This document shows, in pieces, positions 23,518 through 34,393 of a stretch of 64,000 bases of DNA (positions within the stretch are counted from its first letter, which is position 1; every line of letters begins with the position of its first letter). Below the pieces are notes generated by a model, which was not told the DNA's origin, made no database searches, and was given only the letters and a program-made list of their open reading frames with translations. Source of the DNA: Streptomyces flavofungini (GTDB lineage Bacteria; Actinomycetota; Actinomycetes; Streptomycetales; Streptomycetaceae); assembly GCF_014650815.1 (NCBI RefSeq), contig NZ_BMVR01000003.1:1-64000 (forward strand), in the 5' to 3' direction. The position numbers and the translations under genes are program-made.

Positions 23518-24180
23518 TCAGCCCGGAGCCACGAAGCCGGATTCGTACGCCACGATGACGGCCTGGGTCCGGTCGCGCGCCCCGAGTTTCGCGAGCAGCG
23601 AGCTCACATGCGACTTCACCGTCTCGTTGCCGACGACGAGGCGCGCCGCGATCTCCGCGTTCGACAGACCGCGCGCCATCAGCCGCAGCACCTCCTCCTC
23701 GCGCCCCGTCAGCGCGGCCCGCTCCAGGGCCGCCCGGGCGTCCGGATTGCCCCGCTGCCGCCCGTGGGCGCCCGCAAGATCACGCACCGCAGCCGGGAAC
23801 AGCAGCGACTCGCCCTCGGCCACCAGGCGCACCGCGTGCACGATCTCCGCGGGCCTGGCCCGCTTCAGCAGGAAGCCGTCGGCGCCCGCGCGCAGCGCCT
23901 CGTACACGTACTCGTCGTTCTCGAAGGTCGTGATGACGAGGATCTTGGGCGGGTCGGTGACCGTGCGCAGCACCGCGCGGGTGGCCTCGATGCCGTCGAG
24001 CAGCGGCATGCGCACGTCCATGGCGACCACGTCCGGCCGCAGCTCCCGCACCAGCGGGATCACGGCGGCGCCGTCCGCGGCCTCCCCGACGACCTCGATG
24101 TCGGGCTGCGCCTCCAGGACGGCACGCAGACCCGCGCGGACGAGGGGCTCGTCGTCGACGAGCAGGACGGTGACCGGCAT
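23518..24180 (-). CDS. LuxR/NarL-type response regulator
   Basis: A 220-residue regulator. The receiver domain has acidic residues LVDDEP (9-11), phospho-acceptor Asp55 in VVAMDVRMP and the conserved Lys in LLKRARP. The C-terminal LuxR HTH reads LTGREEEVLRLMARGLSNAE, then VGNETVKSHVSSLLAKL. ATG ending at 24180 gives MPVTVLLVDDEP, a standard start. It lies 162 nt downstream of its probable kinase (24343-25581), on the same strand. That gap contains two imperfect copies of GTCCCGAAGCG but no gene. Confidence 0.93.
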   Translation of the reverse strand: MPVTVLLVDDEPLVRAGLRAVLEAQPDIEVVGEAADGAAVIPLVRELRPDVVAMDVRMPLLDGIEATRAVLRTVTDPPKILVITTFENDEYVYEALRAGADGFLLKRARPAEIVHAVRLVAEGESLLFPAAVRDLAGAHGRQRGNPDARAALERAALTGREEEVLRLMARGLSNAEIAARLVVGNETVKSHVSSLLAKLGARDRTQAVIVAYESGFVAPG

Positions 24181-24342
24181 TCGGTCAGCGTAGATCACGG
24201 GTTTTCCGGTACGCCGCCGAGTCCCGAAGCGAGCCCTACGGCCGCCGCGTCCCGAAGCGGGCGCTACGTAGGAAGTCGGCCGCTATGTGCGAAGTGAGCC
24301 TCTACGTAGTCCGTGCCGTCGTCGTTTCGGCCGTGGCTGCCG

Positions 24343-25581
24343 TCACGTCAGGGGCAGTTCGACGTGGACCCGCCAGTCGCCTTCGTGCGGCCCCGTGTGT
24401 GCCCGCCCGCCGAGCAGGGTCGCGCGCTCGCGGATCCCGCGCAGGCCGCTGCCGCCGCGCCCGGTGGGTGTCGCGGGCCCGGACAGGGCGTTGCGTACGT
24501 CGAGCGTGAGCAGGCCGTCGTCGGCGGCGACTCGGACGTGTACCGGCACCGGGCCCGCGTGCCGCAGGACGTTCGTCAGGGACTCCTGGAGCATGCGGTA
24601 GCCCTCGCCTGACACCGGCCCCGGCAGCCGGTCCACCGGGCCCGTCACCTCGGCCTCGACCTTCACCCCCGACGTGCGCGCGGAGTCAAGCAGCCGGTCG
24701 GCGTCCGCGAGCGTCGGCCGCTGGCGCGCGGGCTGGCCGTCCTCCCGCAGCACCCGCAGGACCCGCTCCAGGTCCTCCAAGGCATGGCGGCCGGTGTCCT
24801 CGATGGCTTCCAGGGCGCGCTCGGTGAACGCCGGGTCGGCGGTGGCCCGCGCGGCGCCCGCCTGCACCACCGCGACGGTCAGCGCGTGCCCGATGGAGTC
24901 GTGCAGTTCGCGGGCGATGCGGTTGCGCTCCAGGAGTTGCTCGGTGCGCTCCTCCAGGGCGGCGAGGCGCTGGGCGGGGGAGGGGCCGAGGAGGCGTTCG
25001 GCGATGGCTGCCACGAAGTGCCCCACCACGACGACGAAGCCGAGCAGGATCAGCAGCGGCACGGGGACGAGCAGCGCGTCCACCCACCAGGGGCCGTCCG
25101 CCAGCGAGGGGAAGAACAGCGCCGGATCCGCCGTCCGCTCCTGCGCCGTCGCACCGATCAGCGCCAGCGTCTGCCCGATGAGCAGCGTCGACGCGAAACC
25201 CGTCGCGCACCCCGTCTCCATGCGCAGCAGCAGCCAGAGCGCCGTGCGGCACCGCTCGTTCCAGGAGGCCGACGGCATGACGGAGACACCGGAGTCGACG
25301 CGCTCCGCGTCGGACGGACCGGCCGCCCCGCGCGCGTGGGCGCCGGGAAACAGCATCAGCCGCGCCTGCAGGCCCTCGGCCCGGCGCATCGCTGGCACCA
25401 GACCGGCCGCGATGCCCAGGGGGATCGGGAGGACGAAGAACCCCACGAACAGGTCGAGGGCCTTCGCATCCGAGATCCCGTAGACCGACGCGCACGTCAG
25501 CCCGGGGACGGCGCCGAGGAGCACGTGCAGCCAGCGGGTGTACGTGACCGCGCGGGCGAGCGGTCGCAGGAAGCGGGGCAT
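24343..25581 (-). CDS. NarL-type sensor histidine kinase
   Basis: A 412-residue kinase of the HPK7/NarX-like class. Four or five membrane helices are likely before residue 200 (about 17-37, 42-62, 126-146, 170-192). The dimerisation motif is ARELHDSIGHAL with phospho-His227. The C-terminal ATPase has YRMLQESLTNVLRHA (N box) and GRGGSGLRGIRERATLLGG (G boxes). It pairs with the response regulator downstream. ATG ending at 25581 gives a short basic N-terminus before the first helix. The divergent ABC transporter at 25690 is the likely output. Confidence 0.92.
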   Translation of the reverse strand: MPRFLRPLARAVTYTRWLHVLLGAVPGLTCASVYGISDAKALDLFVGFFVLPIPLGIAAGLVPAMRRAEGLQARLMLFPGAHARGAAGPSDAERVDSGVSVMPSASWNERCRTALWLLLRMETGCATGFASTLLIGQTLALIGATAQERTADPALFFPSLADGPWWVDALLVPVPLLILLGFVVVVGHFVAAIAERLLGPSPAQRLAALEERTEQLLERNRIARELHDSIGHALTVAVVQAGAARATADPAFTERALEAIEDTGRHALEDLERVLRVLREDGQPARQRPTLADADRLLDSARTSGVKVEAEVTGPVDRLPGPVSGEGYRMLQESLTNVLRHAGPVPVHVRVAADDGLLTLDVRNALSGPATPTGRGGSGLRGIRERATLLGGRAHTGPHEGDWRVHVELPLT

Positions 25582-25627
25582 GCCGTCATCGTGCCAGCAC
25601 CCGCGCCGGGCCCGGCTCCCCCGCACG

Positions 25628-25644
25628 GGGGAGACGATCTCCCC
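25628..25644. promoter_or_regulatory. GGGGAGA-CGA-TCTCCCC palindrome between kinase and ABC genes
   Basis: GGGGAGA (25628-25634) and TCTCCCC (25638-25644) form a perfect 7-bp inverted repeat around CGA. It is partly overlapped by another hairpin, CTCCCCC-GCA-CGGGGGAG. It occupies the 108-nt divergent region and is a good candidate for the adjacent NarL-type regulator's site. Confidence 0.5.
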
Positions 25645-25689
25645 GGGCGGGGGAAGCCGCCGCCCCGCGCCGACCGCGACGCTGTGCCC

Positions 25690-26628
25690 ATGACCAGCAT
25701 CGACGTCCAACAGCTCACCAAGGAGTACGGCACCACCCGCGCGGTGGACGACGTGACCTTCAGCGTCCGCCCCGGCCAGGTCACCGGCTTCCTCGGCCCC
25801 AACGGCGCCGGAAAGTCCACCACGTTGCGCATCGTGCTCGGCCTCGACCGGCCCACGTCCGGCACCGCCACCGTCGGCGGCCGCCCGTACGCCACGTACG
25901 ACGAACCGCTCCGCCAGGTCGGCGCCCTGCTCGACGCGCAGGCCGCGCACGGGTCCCGCACCGCCCGCAACCACCTCCTCGCGCTCGCCGTGAGCAACCG
26001 CATCGCCCCCGCGCGCGTGGACGAGGTCCTGGAGGAGACCGGCCTCACCGCGGTCGCGGGCCGCCGCGTGAAGACGTACTCCCTGGGCATGCGGCAGCGC
26101 CTCGGGATCGCCGCCGCGCTGCTCGGGGACCCCGCCGTGGTGCTCCTGGACGAACCGTCCAACGGGCTCGACCCCGAAGGGATCATCTGGATCCGTGAGC
26201 TGATGCTGCGTCTGGCCCGCGAGGGCCGCACCGTCCTGGTGTCCAGCCACCTCATGAACGAGACCGCGACGTTCGCCGACCACCTGGTGGTCCTCGGCCG
26301 GGGCAGGCTGCTCGCGGACATGCCGATGCGGGAGTTCATCGCCGGGCACAGCCGACCGCGCGTCCGGGCGCGCACCACCGACCCGGCCCGGCTGCGCGCG
26401 GTGCTCGCCCGCGCGGGGCACGAGCTGACCGAGGCGGACGACGGCCGCTGGACGGTCGACGGCGTCCGGGCCGAGGTGATCGGCAGGCTCGCCGCCCAGG
26501 ACGGCGTGCCGATCCTCGAACTCGCCGACGAGGAGGCCTCCCTGGAGGAGGCGTACCTCACGCTGACCGCCGCCGAGACGGAGTTCGCCGCGTCCGCTGC
26601 CGACCCCGCACCCCTCCAGGAGGCCTGA
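25690..26628 (+). CDS. ABC transporter ATP-binding protein
   Basis: A 312-residue ATPase of the CcmA/drug-export type. Walker A GPNGAGKST (36-44), the signature YSLGMRQRLGIA, Walker B AVVLLDEPSNGLDPEG and the switch His in VLVSSHLMNE are present. A C-terminal extension (about 215-312) resembles DUF4162-type accessory domains found in bacitracin/drug exporters. Two nucleotides separate its stop from the permease GTG. The divergent two-component system suggests ligand- or antibiotic-induced expression. Confidence 0.93.
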   Translation: MTSIDVQQLTKEYGTTRAVDDVTFSVRPGQVTGFLGPNGAGKSTTLRIVLGLDRPTSGTATVGGRPYATYDEPLRQVGALLDAQAAHGSRTARNHLLALAVSNRIAPARVDEVLEETGLTAVAGRRVKTYSLGMRQRLGIAAALLGDPAVVLLDEPSNGLDPEGIIWIRELMLRLAREGRTVLVSSHLMNETATFADHLVVLGRGRLLADMPMREFIAGHSRPRVRARTTDPARLRAVLARAGHELTEADDGRWTVDGVRAEVIGRLAAQDGVPILELADEEASLEEAYLTLTAAETEFAASAADPAPLQEA

Positions 26629-26630
26629 CC

Positions 26631-27368
26631 GTGTCCACGTCCGCCGTGCTCCACTCCGAATGGATCAAGATCAAGTCGCTGCGGGGGAGCGTCGGCTCGC
26701 TCATCGCGGTGTTCGTGGCGACCGTCGCGATCACGGTCCTCGTCTTCGCCACCGTCGGCCGCGCGGAGGCCGACAACGCCGACGCCGAACCCCTCTTCGA
26801 CGCCTTCTACGCGTTCAACTTCGGGCAGGTCGCCGTCATCAGCTTCGGTGCGACGGCCGTCAGCTCCGAGTACGTCAACAGCGCGCTGCGGGTCTCCCTG
26901 GCGGCCGTGCCGCGCCGGGGCCTGTTCTACGGGGCGAAGATCGCCGTCCTGGGCGCGGCGGCGCTCCTGGTGGGGCTCGTCACCAGCTTCACCACGTTCC
27001 TGGGCGGCCAGGCCTTCCTCGGTGAGTACGCGATCGGGCTCGGCCACCCGGGGGCGGTGCGCGCGTGCGTCGGGGGCGGCGTGTACCTCGCGCTGATGGC
27101 GCTGTTCGCGGCGGGCCTCACGGCGGTGCTGCGCAGCGGGGTCGCCGTGCTCGGCGTGCTGATCCCGTTCACCCTGATCGTCCCGTTCGTGCTCGGGGAC
27201 ATGTCGGGCGGCGCGGCCCAGTTCCTGCCCGGCCGGGCCGGACAGCAGATCCTGCACGAGGACCCCAGCGGAATGCTCGGCCCCTGGGCGGGTCTCGGGG
27301 TGACCGTGCTGTGGGCCGCGGCGGCGCTGGCCGCCGGGTGGTGGGCGGTGCGGCGGCGGGACGCGTGA
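26631..27368 (+). CDS. ABC-2-type permease
   Basis: A 245-residue membrane protein with about six helices: 23-43, 65-80, 105-130, 148-168, 172-192, 222-240. The short cytosolic N-terminus (VLHSEWIKIKSLRGS) is characteristic of ABC-2 permeases paired with CcmA-like ATPases. The GTG start lies 2 nt after the ATPase stop. It would form a homodimeric channel with the ATPase; cargo is unknown. Confidence 0.9.
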   Translation: MSTSAVLHSEWIKIKSLRGSVGSLIAVFVATVAITVLVFATVGRAEADNADAEPLFDAFYAFNFGQVAVISFGATAVSSEYVNSALRVSLAAVPRRGLFYGAKIAVLGAAALLVGLVTSFTTFLGGQAFLGEYAIGLGHPGAVRACVGGGVYLALMALFAAGLTAVLRSGVAVLGVLIPFTLIVPFVLGDMSGGAAQFLPGRAGQQILHEDPSGMLGPWAGLGVTVLWAAAALAAGWWAVRRRDA

Positions 27369-27434
27369 GGCCTCGTCAGTCGTCCGACGCCTGACGGGCA
27401 GCCAAATGTCAGTGGCGGCGGCTTTACTGGACAC

Positions 27435-27890
27435 ATGAGCAGCGCAGACCACCTCGCCGCGATCGACCTGCTGCGCGCCCGGGACTTCCCCGCGGCGCCC
27501 GGCAGGTCGGAGCACGGCTACGGCGGACCCGGTTTCCACGTCGCGGAGTTAGCGACGCACGACCAGCTGTGGGACGACGACGGCACGGCCCACGAGGAGA
27601 CGGAGGCGCAGTGCGAGGCCGAGCGGGACGCCTTGGCCGTGCTCCTCACCGAGCGCTGGGGCGAGCCGCAGGTCTTCGGCCTGACCGGCGTCCTCATCCG
27701 CGTCATGGCCCAGGAGGCCGACGGTGCGGGCGAGCCGATCCCCGACCCGTGGGCCACGCTCAGCGAATCCGTCCCCGACCTCCACCTGTGGCGGGTCGAA
27801 GGGCACTGGATAGCCCTGGGCGTCGCCCGCTGGGGTGAGCGTCTCGCCGTGCAACTCCTCGCCGTGATCACGGTGGTCGACCCGCCGTAG
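27435..27890 (+). CDS. Hypothetical conserved-type protein
   Basis: A 151-residue soluble, acidic protein. It has a Gly-rich stretch (GYGGPGFHVAEL), a charged helix (ETEAQCEAERDALAVLLTE) and a hydrophobic strand-rich C-terminus (LHLWRVEGHWIALGVARWGE). No known motif is recognised. It resembles small uncharacterised Streptomyces proteins. No operon partner; it converges on the next gene. Confidence 0.6.
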   Translation: MSSADHLAAIDLLRARDFPAAPGRSEHGYGGPGFHVAELATHDQLWDDDGTAHEETEAQCEAERDALAVLLTERWGEPQVFGLTGVLIRVMAQEADGAGEPIPDPWATLSESVPDLHLWRVEGHWIALGVARWGERLAVQLLAVITVVDPP

Positions 27891-27997
27891 CCGGGAGCAG
27901 GCGCGGTCGGCGGTGAGGGCGAAGCCGGGAGCGGCGCCGTCAGCACGGCAGAGCCCTATCCGACGGCGCGCCAGGCCCGGGGTGCGGCTCCACCCGC

Positions 27998-29047
27998 TCA
28001 GGGACGCAGCCCCAACTCCCCATACGCACAAGGCCCGAAGAACCGCTCCACGGCCGCCTCCGTCACCGACCCCAGCTCGGCGGGCGACCACCGCGGGGCC
28101 CGGTCCTTGTCGACGACCTGGGCCCGCACCCCCTCCGGGAAGTCCGGCGCCGTCAGACAGGCGCACGACACCCGGTACTCCTGGTTGAGCGCCTCCTCCA
28201 GGTAACCCAGGGCCCGCGCCCGGCGCAGCGCGGCCAGCGTGACCTTCAGCGCGGTGGGGGAGCGCGACAGCAGGACCTCGGCGGTCTCCTTCGCCGCCCG
28301 CTCGCCACAGGACTGCAGGCGGTCGACGATCTCCTCCACCGAGTCGGCGGCGTAGCAGGAGTCGATCCACGCGCGGCGAGCGGCGAGTTCGCCCTCCGGC
28401 GCAGGCGCGGCGTAGGTCCGCACGGCGTCCGGCGCGTCGGTGTCCGCGAGCGCCGCCGTGAAGTCCGCGAGGCGCTCCGACGGCACGTAGTGGTCGGCGA
28501 GGCCGCACAGCAGCGCGTCGCCCGCGCCCATCGCCGTGCCGGTCAGCGCCAGATGCGTACCGAGTTCGCCCGGCGCCCGCGTCAGCAGGTGCGTGGCGCC
28601 GACGTCCAGGACGAAGCCGATGATCGTCTCCGGCATGGCGACCTGGGACCGCTCGGTGACGACGCGCACGTCGCCGTGTGCCGAGACCCCGACGCCGCCG
28701 CCCATCACGTACCCGTCCATCACCGCCACGTACGGCTTCCCGTAGCGCGCGATGCGGGCGTTGAGCAGGTACTCGTCGTGCCAGAACGCCGCCGACGCCG
28801 CGCCGCCGCCCGCGAGGATGTCCGCACGCACGGCCCGGATGTCACCGCCCGCGCACAGGCCGCGCTCACCGGCGCCCGTCACGACAACCGTGCGGACCGC
28901 GTCGTCGTGCTCCCACGCGGTCAGCGCCTCGTCGATGAGGCGGACCATCGGGTGGTCGAGCGCGTTCAGGGCGCGGGGCCGGTTCAGGACGATGTGGCCC
29001 GCGCGGCCCTCGACCCTCGTCAGCACCGGCGGTGCGTCGACACTCAC
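27998..29047 (-). CDS. 3-Hydroxyisobutyryl-CoA hydrolase (enoyl-CoA hydratase superfamily)
   Basis: A 349-residue crotonase-fold enzyme. LNRPRALNALDHPMVRLID and CAGGDIRAVRADI are the HIBYL-CoA hydrolase signatures, followed by YGKPYVAVMDGYVMGGGVGV and AMPETIIGFVLDVGATHLL. The length exceeds that of ordinary hydratases and suits HIBCH. It would release 3-hydroxyisobutyrate from the CoA ester in valine catabolism, a route that feeds propionyl-CoA into methylmalonyl-CoA. GTG ending at 29047 overlaps the meaB stop, placing it last in the mut operon. The C-terminal ECH_2 region (EEALNQEYRVSCACL) supports the assignment. Confidence 0.88.
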   Translation of the reverse strand: MSVDAPPVLTRVEGRAGHIVLNRPRALNALDHPMVRLIDEALTAWEHDDAVRTVVVTGAGERGLCAGGDIRAVRADILAGGGAASAAFWHDEYLLNARIARYGKPYVAVMDGYVMGGGVGVSAHGDVRVVTERSQVAMPETIIGFVLDVGATHLLTRAPGELGTHLALTGTAMGAGDALLCGLADHYVPSERLADFTAALADTDAPDAVRTYAAPAPEGELAARRAWIDSCYAADSVEEIVDRLQSCGERAAKETAEVLLSRSPTALKVTLAALRRARALGYLEEALNQEYRVSCACLTAPDFPEGVRAQVVDKDRAPRWSPAELGSVTEAAVERFFGPCAYGELGLRP

Positions 29048-30141
29048 TGAGCCGAGTCCTCCTTGGTGCCGGTGCCGGTGCCGGTGCCGGTGCCGGTGCC
29101 GGTGCCGGTGTCCGTGCTGGTGCTGGCGGTTCTGCTGGTGCCGGTGTCCGTGCCGGACGGCTGCTGGAACGCGTCCAGGATCCGCTCCGCCGCCGACGTC
29201 GCCGTCAGCGTCCCCTCCCGCACCCGCTGCTCCAGGTCCGGTGCGAGGCGTCGCACGTCGGGGTGGGCGTGCAGGCGGCCGAGGAGTTCGTCGCGCACCA
29301 TCGTCCACGTCCAGTCGACCTGCTGGTCACGGCGTTTCGCGGCGAGGCGGCCGGTGGAGTCCAGGAGCGCCCGATGCTGTTCGAGCCGGTCCCAGAGGGT
29401 GTCCAGGCCCTTGGACTCGCGGGCGCTGCAGCTCAGCACGGGCGGCGTCCACGCGGCGTCGGAGGGGTGCATGAGGCGCAGGGCGCCCGCCAGCTCCCGT
29501 GCCGCCGAGCGCGCGTCCCGCTCGTGCGGGCCGTCCGCCTTGTTGACCGCGATCACGTCGGCCAGCTCCAGGACGCCCTTCTTGATGCCCTGCAGTTGGT
29601 CGCCGGTGCGGGCGAGGGTCAGGAGCAGGAACGTGTCGACCATGTTCGCCACGGCCGTCTCGGACTGGCCGACGCCGACGGTCTCCACGAGCACCACGTC
29701 GTACCCCGCCGCCTCCATCACCACGATGGACTCCCGCGTCGCCTTCGCGACGCCGCCGAGCGTCCCCGCCGTGGGCGAGGGCCGCACGAACGCCATCGGG
29801 TCCACCGCGAGGCGTTCCATCCGGGTCTTGTCGCCCAGGATGGAGCCGCCCGTCCGCGTCGAGGACGGGTCGACGGCGAGCACCGCGACCCGGTGGCCCA
29901 GCGACGTCAGCATCGTGCCGAGCGCGTCGATGAACGTCGACTTGCCGACTCCCGGCACGCCGCTGATGCCGATGCGCCGCGCCCGCCCCGAGTGCGGGAG
30001 CAGCTGTGTCAGCAACTGCTGGGCGAGCGCCCGGTGTTCGGCCCTGGTGGACTCCACGAGCGTGATCGCCCGCGCGATGTGCGCGCGCTTGCCGTCGAGC
30101 ACGCCCTTCACATATGTGTCGAGATCGATCCTCGGTGCCAT
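29044..30141 (-). CDS. meaB: Methylmalonyl-CoA mutase-associated GTPase MeaB
   Basis: A 365-residue G3E P-loop GTPase (MeaB/ArgK) that protects and reactivates methylmalonyl-CoA mutase by gating cobalamin loading. Walker A is GVPGVGKST (61-69), the switch region is LAVDPSSTRTGGSILGDKTR, Walker B is DVVLVETVGVGQSE, and the base motif is NKADG. It follows mutB by 12 nt and overlaps the next gene by 4 nt. Odd: the last 35 residues form a Thr/Gly-rich tail (TDTGTGTGTG...) encoded by seven perfect GGTGCC hexamers, unlike normal MeaB. The catalytic core is intact. Confidence 0.93.
   Translation of the reverse strand: MAPRIDLDTYVKGVLDGKRAHIARAITLVESTRAEHRALAQQLLTQLLPHSGRARRIGISGVPGVGKSTFIDALGTMLTSLGHRVAVLAVDPSSTRTGGSILGDKTRMERLAVDPMAFVRPSPTAGTLGGVAKATRESIVVMEAAGYDVVLVETVGVGQSETAVANMVDTFLLLTLARTGDQLQGIKKGVLELADVIAVNKADGPHERDARSAARELAGALRLMHPSDAAWTPPVLSCSARESKGLDTLWDRLEQHRALLDSTGRLAAKRRDQQVDWTWTMVRDELLGRLHAHPDVRRLAPDLEQRVREGTLTATSAAERILDAFQQPSGTDTGTSRTASTSTDTGTGTGTGTGTGTGTKEDSAQ
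29065..29106 (-). repeat. Seven tandem GGTGCC hexamers in meaB
   Basis: Seven perfect copies of GGTGCC (plus-strand reading) encode the Gly-Thr tail of MeaB, followed by imperfect copies to about 29160. Six-nucleotide steps keep the frame, so the tail can change length by Gly-Thr pairs without disrupting the gene. Confidence 0.9.
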
Positions 30142-30153
30142 GGGCTCAGCGGC

Positions 30154-32384
<2,231 letters not shown>

Positions 32385-32388
<4 letters not shown>

Positions 32389-34238
32389 GGCGCCACTCCC
32401 ATGAGGTCGAGGGTGGAGGTGAGCACGGCCACGGCGTCGCAGCCGGCGAAGACATAGGCGTCGACGTCCCCGAACTCACCGGGCCGTCCAGCAAGGAATA
32501 CCCGCTCCGCGCCCGCCGACTTCAGCGCGGCGGCGACCGCGGCCGCCTCCTCCGCGTACAGGGCGTCACTGGAGCACAGGCAGGCGACGCGCGCACCACT
32601 GGCCAGGAAGGCGTCGGCGGCGCTCGCGGCGTCCACGGACACCGGGTCGTGGACGGCCTCGATGCCACCCGCCTGGAAGAGGTTCGAGGCGAACGCGGCG
32701 CGCGCGGTGTGAGCCGCGGCCGGGCCGAGGGCCGCCAGGAACACCTTGGGGCGGGTGCCGGTCCCGGCGAGGTGGGCGTCGGAGCGGGCCCGCAGGGCTT
32801 CGTACGCCTCGTCGCGGCGCACGCGCGGCAGGCCGCCCGTCGGACCGGCGGGAGCGCTCTCGCGCCGCACGGGCTTCTCGGCGAGGTTCGGGAACTCGCT
32901 GACGCCCGTGATGGGTTCGCGGCGCTTGGCGAGCTTCTTGCCGCGCTCCGCCCACGTCGCCGCCAGCCGGTCGCCGAGCAGACCGGAGCGCAGGGCCGCC
33001 GCCTGGCCGCCCGCGCGCTCGATCTCCTGGAAGAACTCCCAGGCGGCGTGCGCGAGTTCGTCGGTGAGCCGCTCCACGTAGTACGAGCCGCCCGCCGGGT
33101 CGATGACCCGCGCCAGGTGTGACTCCTCCAGGAGGATCGTCGAGGTGTTGCGGGCGATGCGGCGCGCGAAGGCGTCCGGCTGGCCCAGGGAGTGGTCGAA
33201 CGGCAGCACGGTGACCGCGTCCGCGCCGCCCGCGCCCGCGCTCAGGCAGGCCACGGTGGTGCGGAGCATGTTCACCCACGGGTCGCGGCGCGCCATCATC
33301 ACCGGCGAGGTCACCGCGTGCTGGCGCTGCGCGCCCGCGTCGACGTCGCCGCTCGCCTCGGCGACGCGCGCCCAAAGGCGCCGGGCCGCGCGGAGCTTGG
33401 CGATGGTCAGGAACTGGTCGGCCGTGGCCGCGTACCGGAACTCCAGTTGCGCGCACGCCTCTTGCAGGGTGAGGCCCGCGCCGGTCAGGAGTCGCAGATA
33501 GGCCACGCCGGTCGCCAGGGACGCGCCCAGCTCCTGCGCGGCCGAGCCGCCCGCCTCGTGGTACGGCAGGGAGTCCACGGTGAACGCGCGCAGGCCGCCG
33601 TACTCACGGCCGCACAGCCGCGCCAGTTCGACGGCCGCCTCCGACTCCAACTCCTGTCCCGTGCGCGCCTCGTACGCCAGCGGGTCGGCGCCGAGGTTGC
33701 CGCGCGCCGCGTCCTTGGCGACGCCCGCGGCCTCGATCAGGCGCAGCAACTCACGGGCGGCGGGCCCGACATCGGCTCCGGCGTCGAGCACGATCGGGGC
33801 CAGGTCCAGATAGACGCCGGCGAGCGCCCGCTCCAGGCCGGACACCGGCAGCGCGTCCGGGCCGAGGGTGAGCCACAGCGACGTCACGCCGTTCTCGAGG
33901 TCGGCGAGGATCGACTCGTTCGTGCGGACGGGGTCGCCCGTCGTGTGCCGCTGCCGTACGTCCCAACCGGTCGCGGCACCGCCCGCGGCGCGTCCGCCGC
34001 GTACGAACGGGGCGAAACCCGGATGGCCGACATCGGCCACCGCGTCACGGGCGGTGTACAGGGGGCGGGTGCTGAGCCCGTCCTCGAGCGCGGTGGACAG
34101 CGCTTTCTCCGCCGCCGTCCCCGATACGTCCTTACCCGACTTCCGCAGTACGCCCTCCACCAGGCGTTGCCACTGCTCATGGGTCGCATCAGGGAACTCG
34201 GCGGCCAGGGAAAGCCCGTCGTCAGGCTGGACCGTCAT
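32385..34238 (-). CDS. mutA: Methylmalonyl-CoA mutase, non-catalytic small subunit
   Basis: A 617-residue partner chain of MutB. It shows the same barrel ([40 protein letters not shown]) but lacks catalytic Arg/Tyr/His equivalents (RQRHTTGD at the substrate loop; [13 protein letters not shown] in place of GYHIQEAGA) and the B12 DxHxxG motif in its C-terminal domain. This is the normal condition for MutA. First gene of a four-gene operon, mutA-mutB-meaB-HIBYL-CoA hydrolase, all minus strand with overlaps or 12-nt gaps. Confidence 0.96.
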
Positions 34239-34333
34239 GTTCCGATGCTAGGGCTCAATCAGGGCCCTATGCCCGGGCACCGCTGTGACCTTGCACTCTC
34301 CCCGTCAGTCTTGAACTCGGCCAGCCCGCAAGT

Positions 34334-34351
34334 TATTACCCGCAGGTAATA
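34334..34351. promoter_or_regulatory. AT-rich palindrome upstream of the mut operon
   Basis: TATTACC (34334-34340), CGCA, then GGTAATA (34345-34351): perfect 7-bp arms in an AT-rich island (TATATA follows) within otherwise GC-rich DNA. It is about 100 nt upstream of the mutA start and downstream of the GNAT stop. It looks like a repressor operator and/or promoter element for the mut operon; the regulator is not encoded next to it. Confidence 0.5.
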
Positions 34352-34393
34352 TATAGGGGTTTCGTAGGGGTCGCAGCGGTGCTCCGCACGCCT

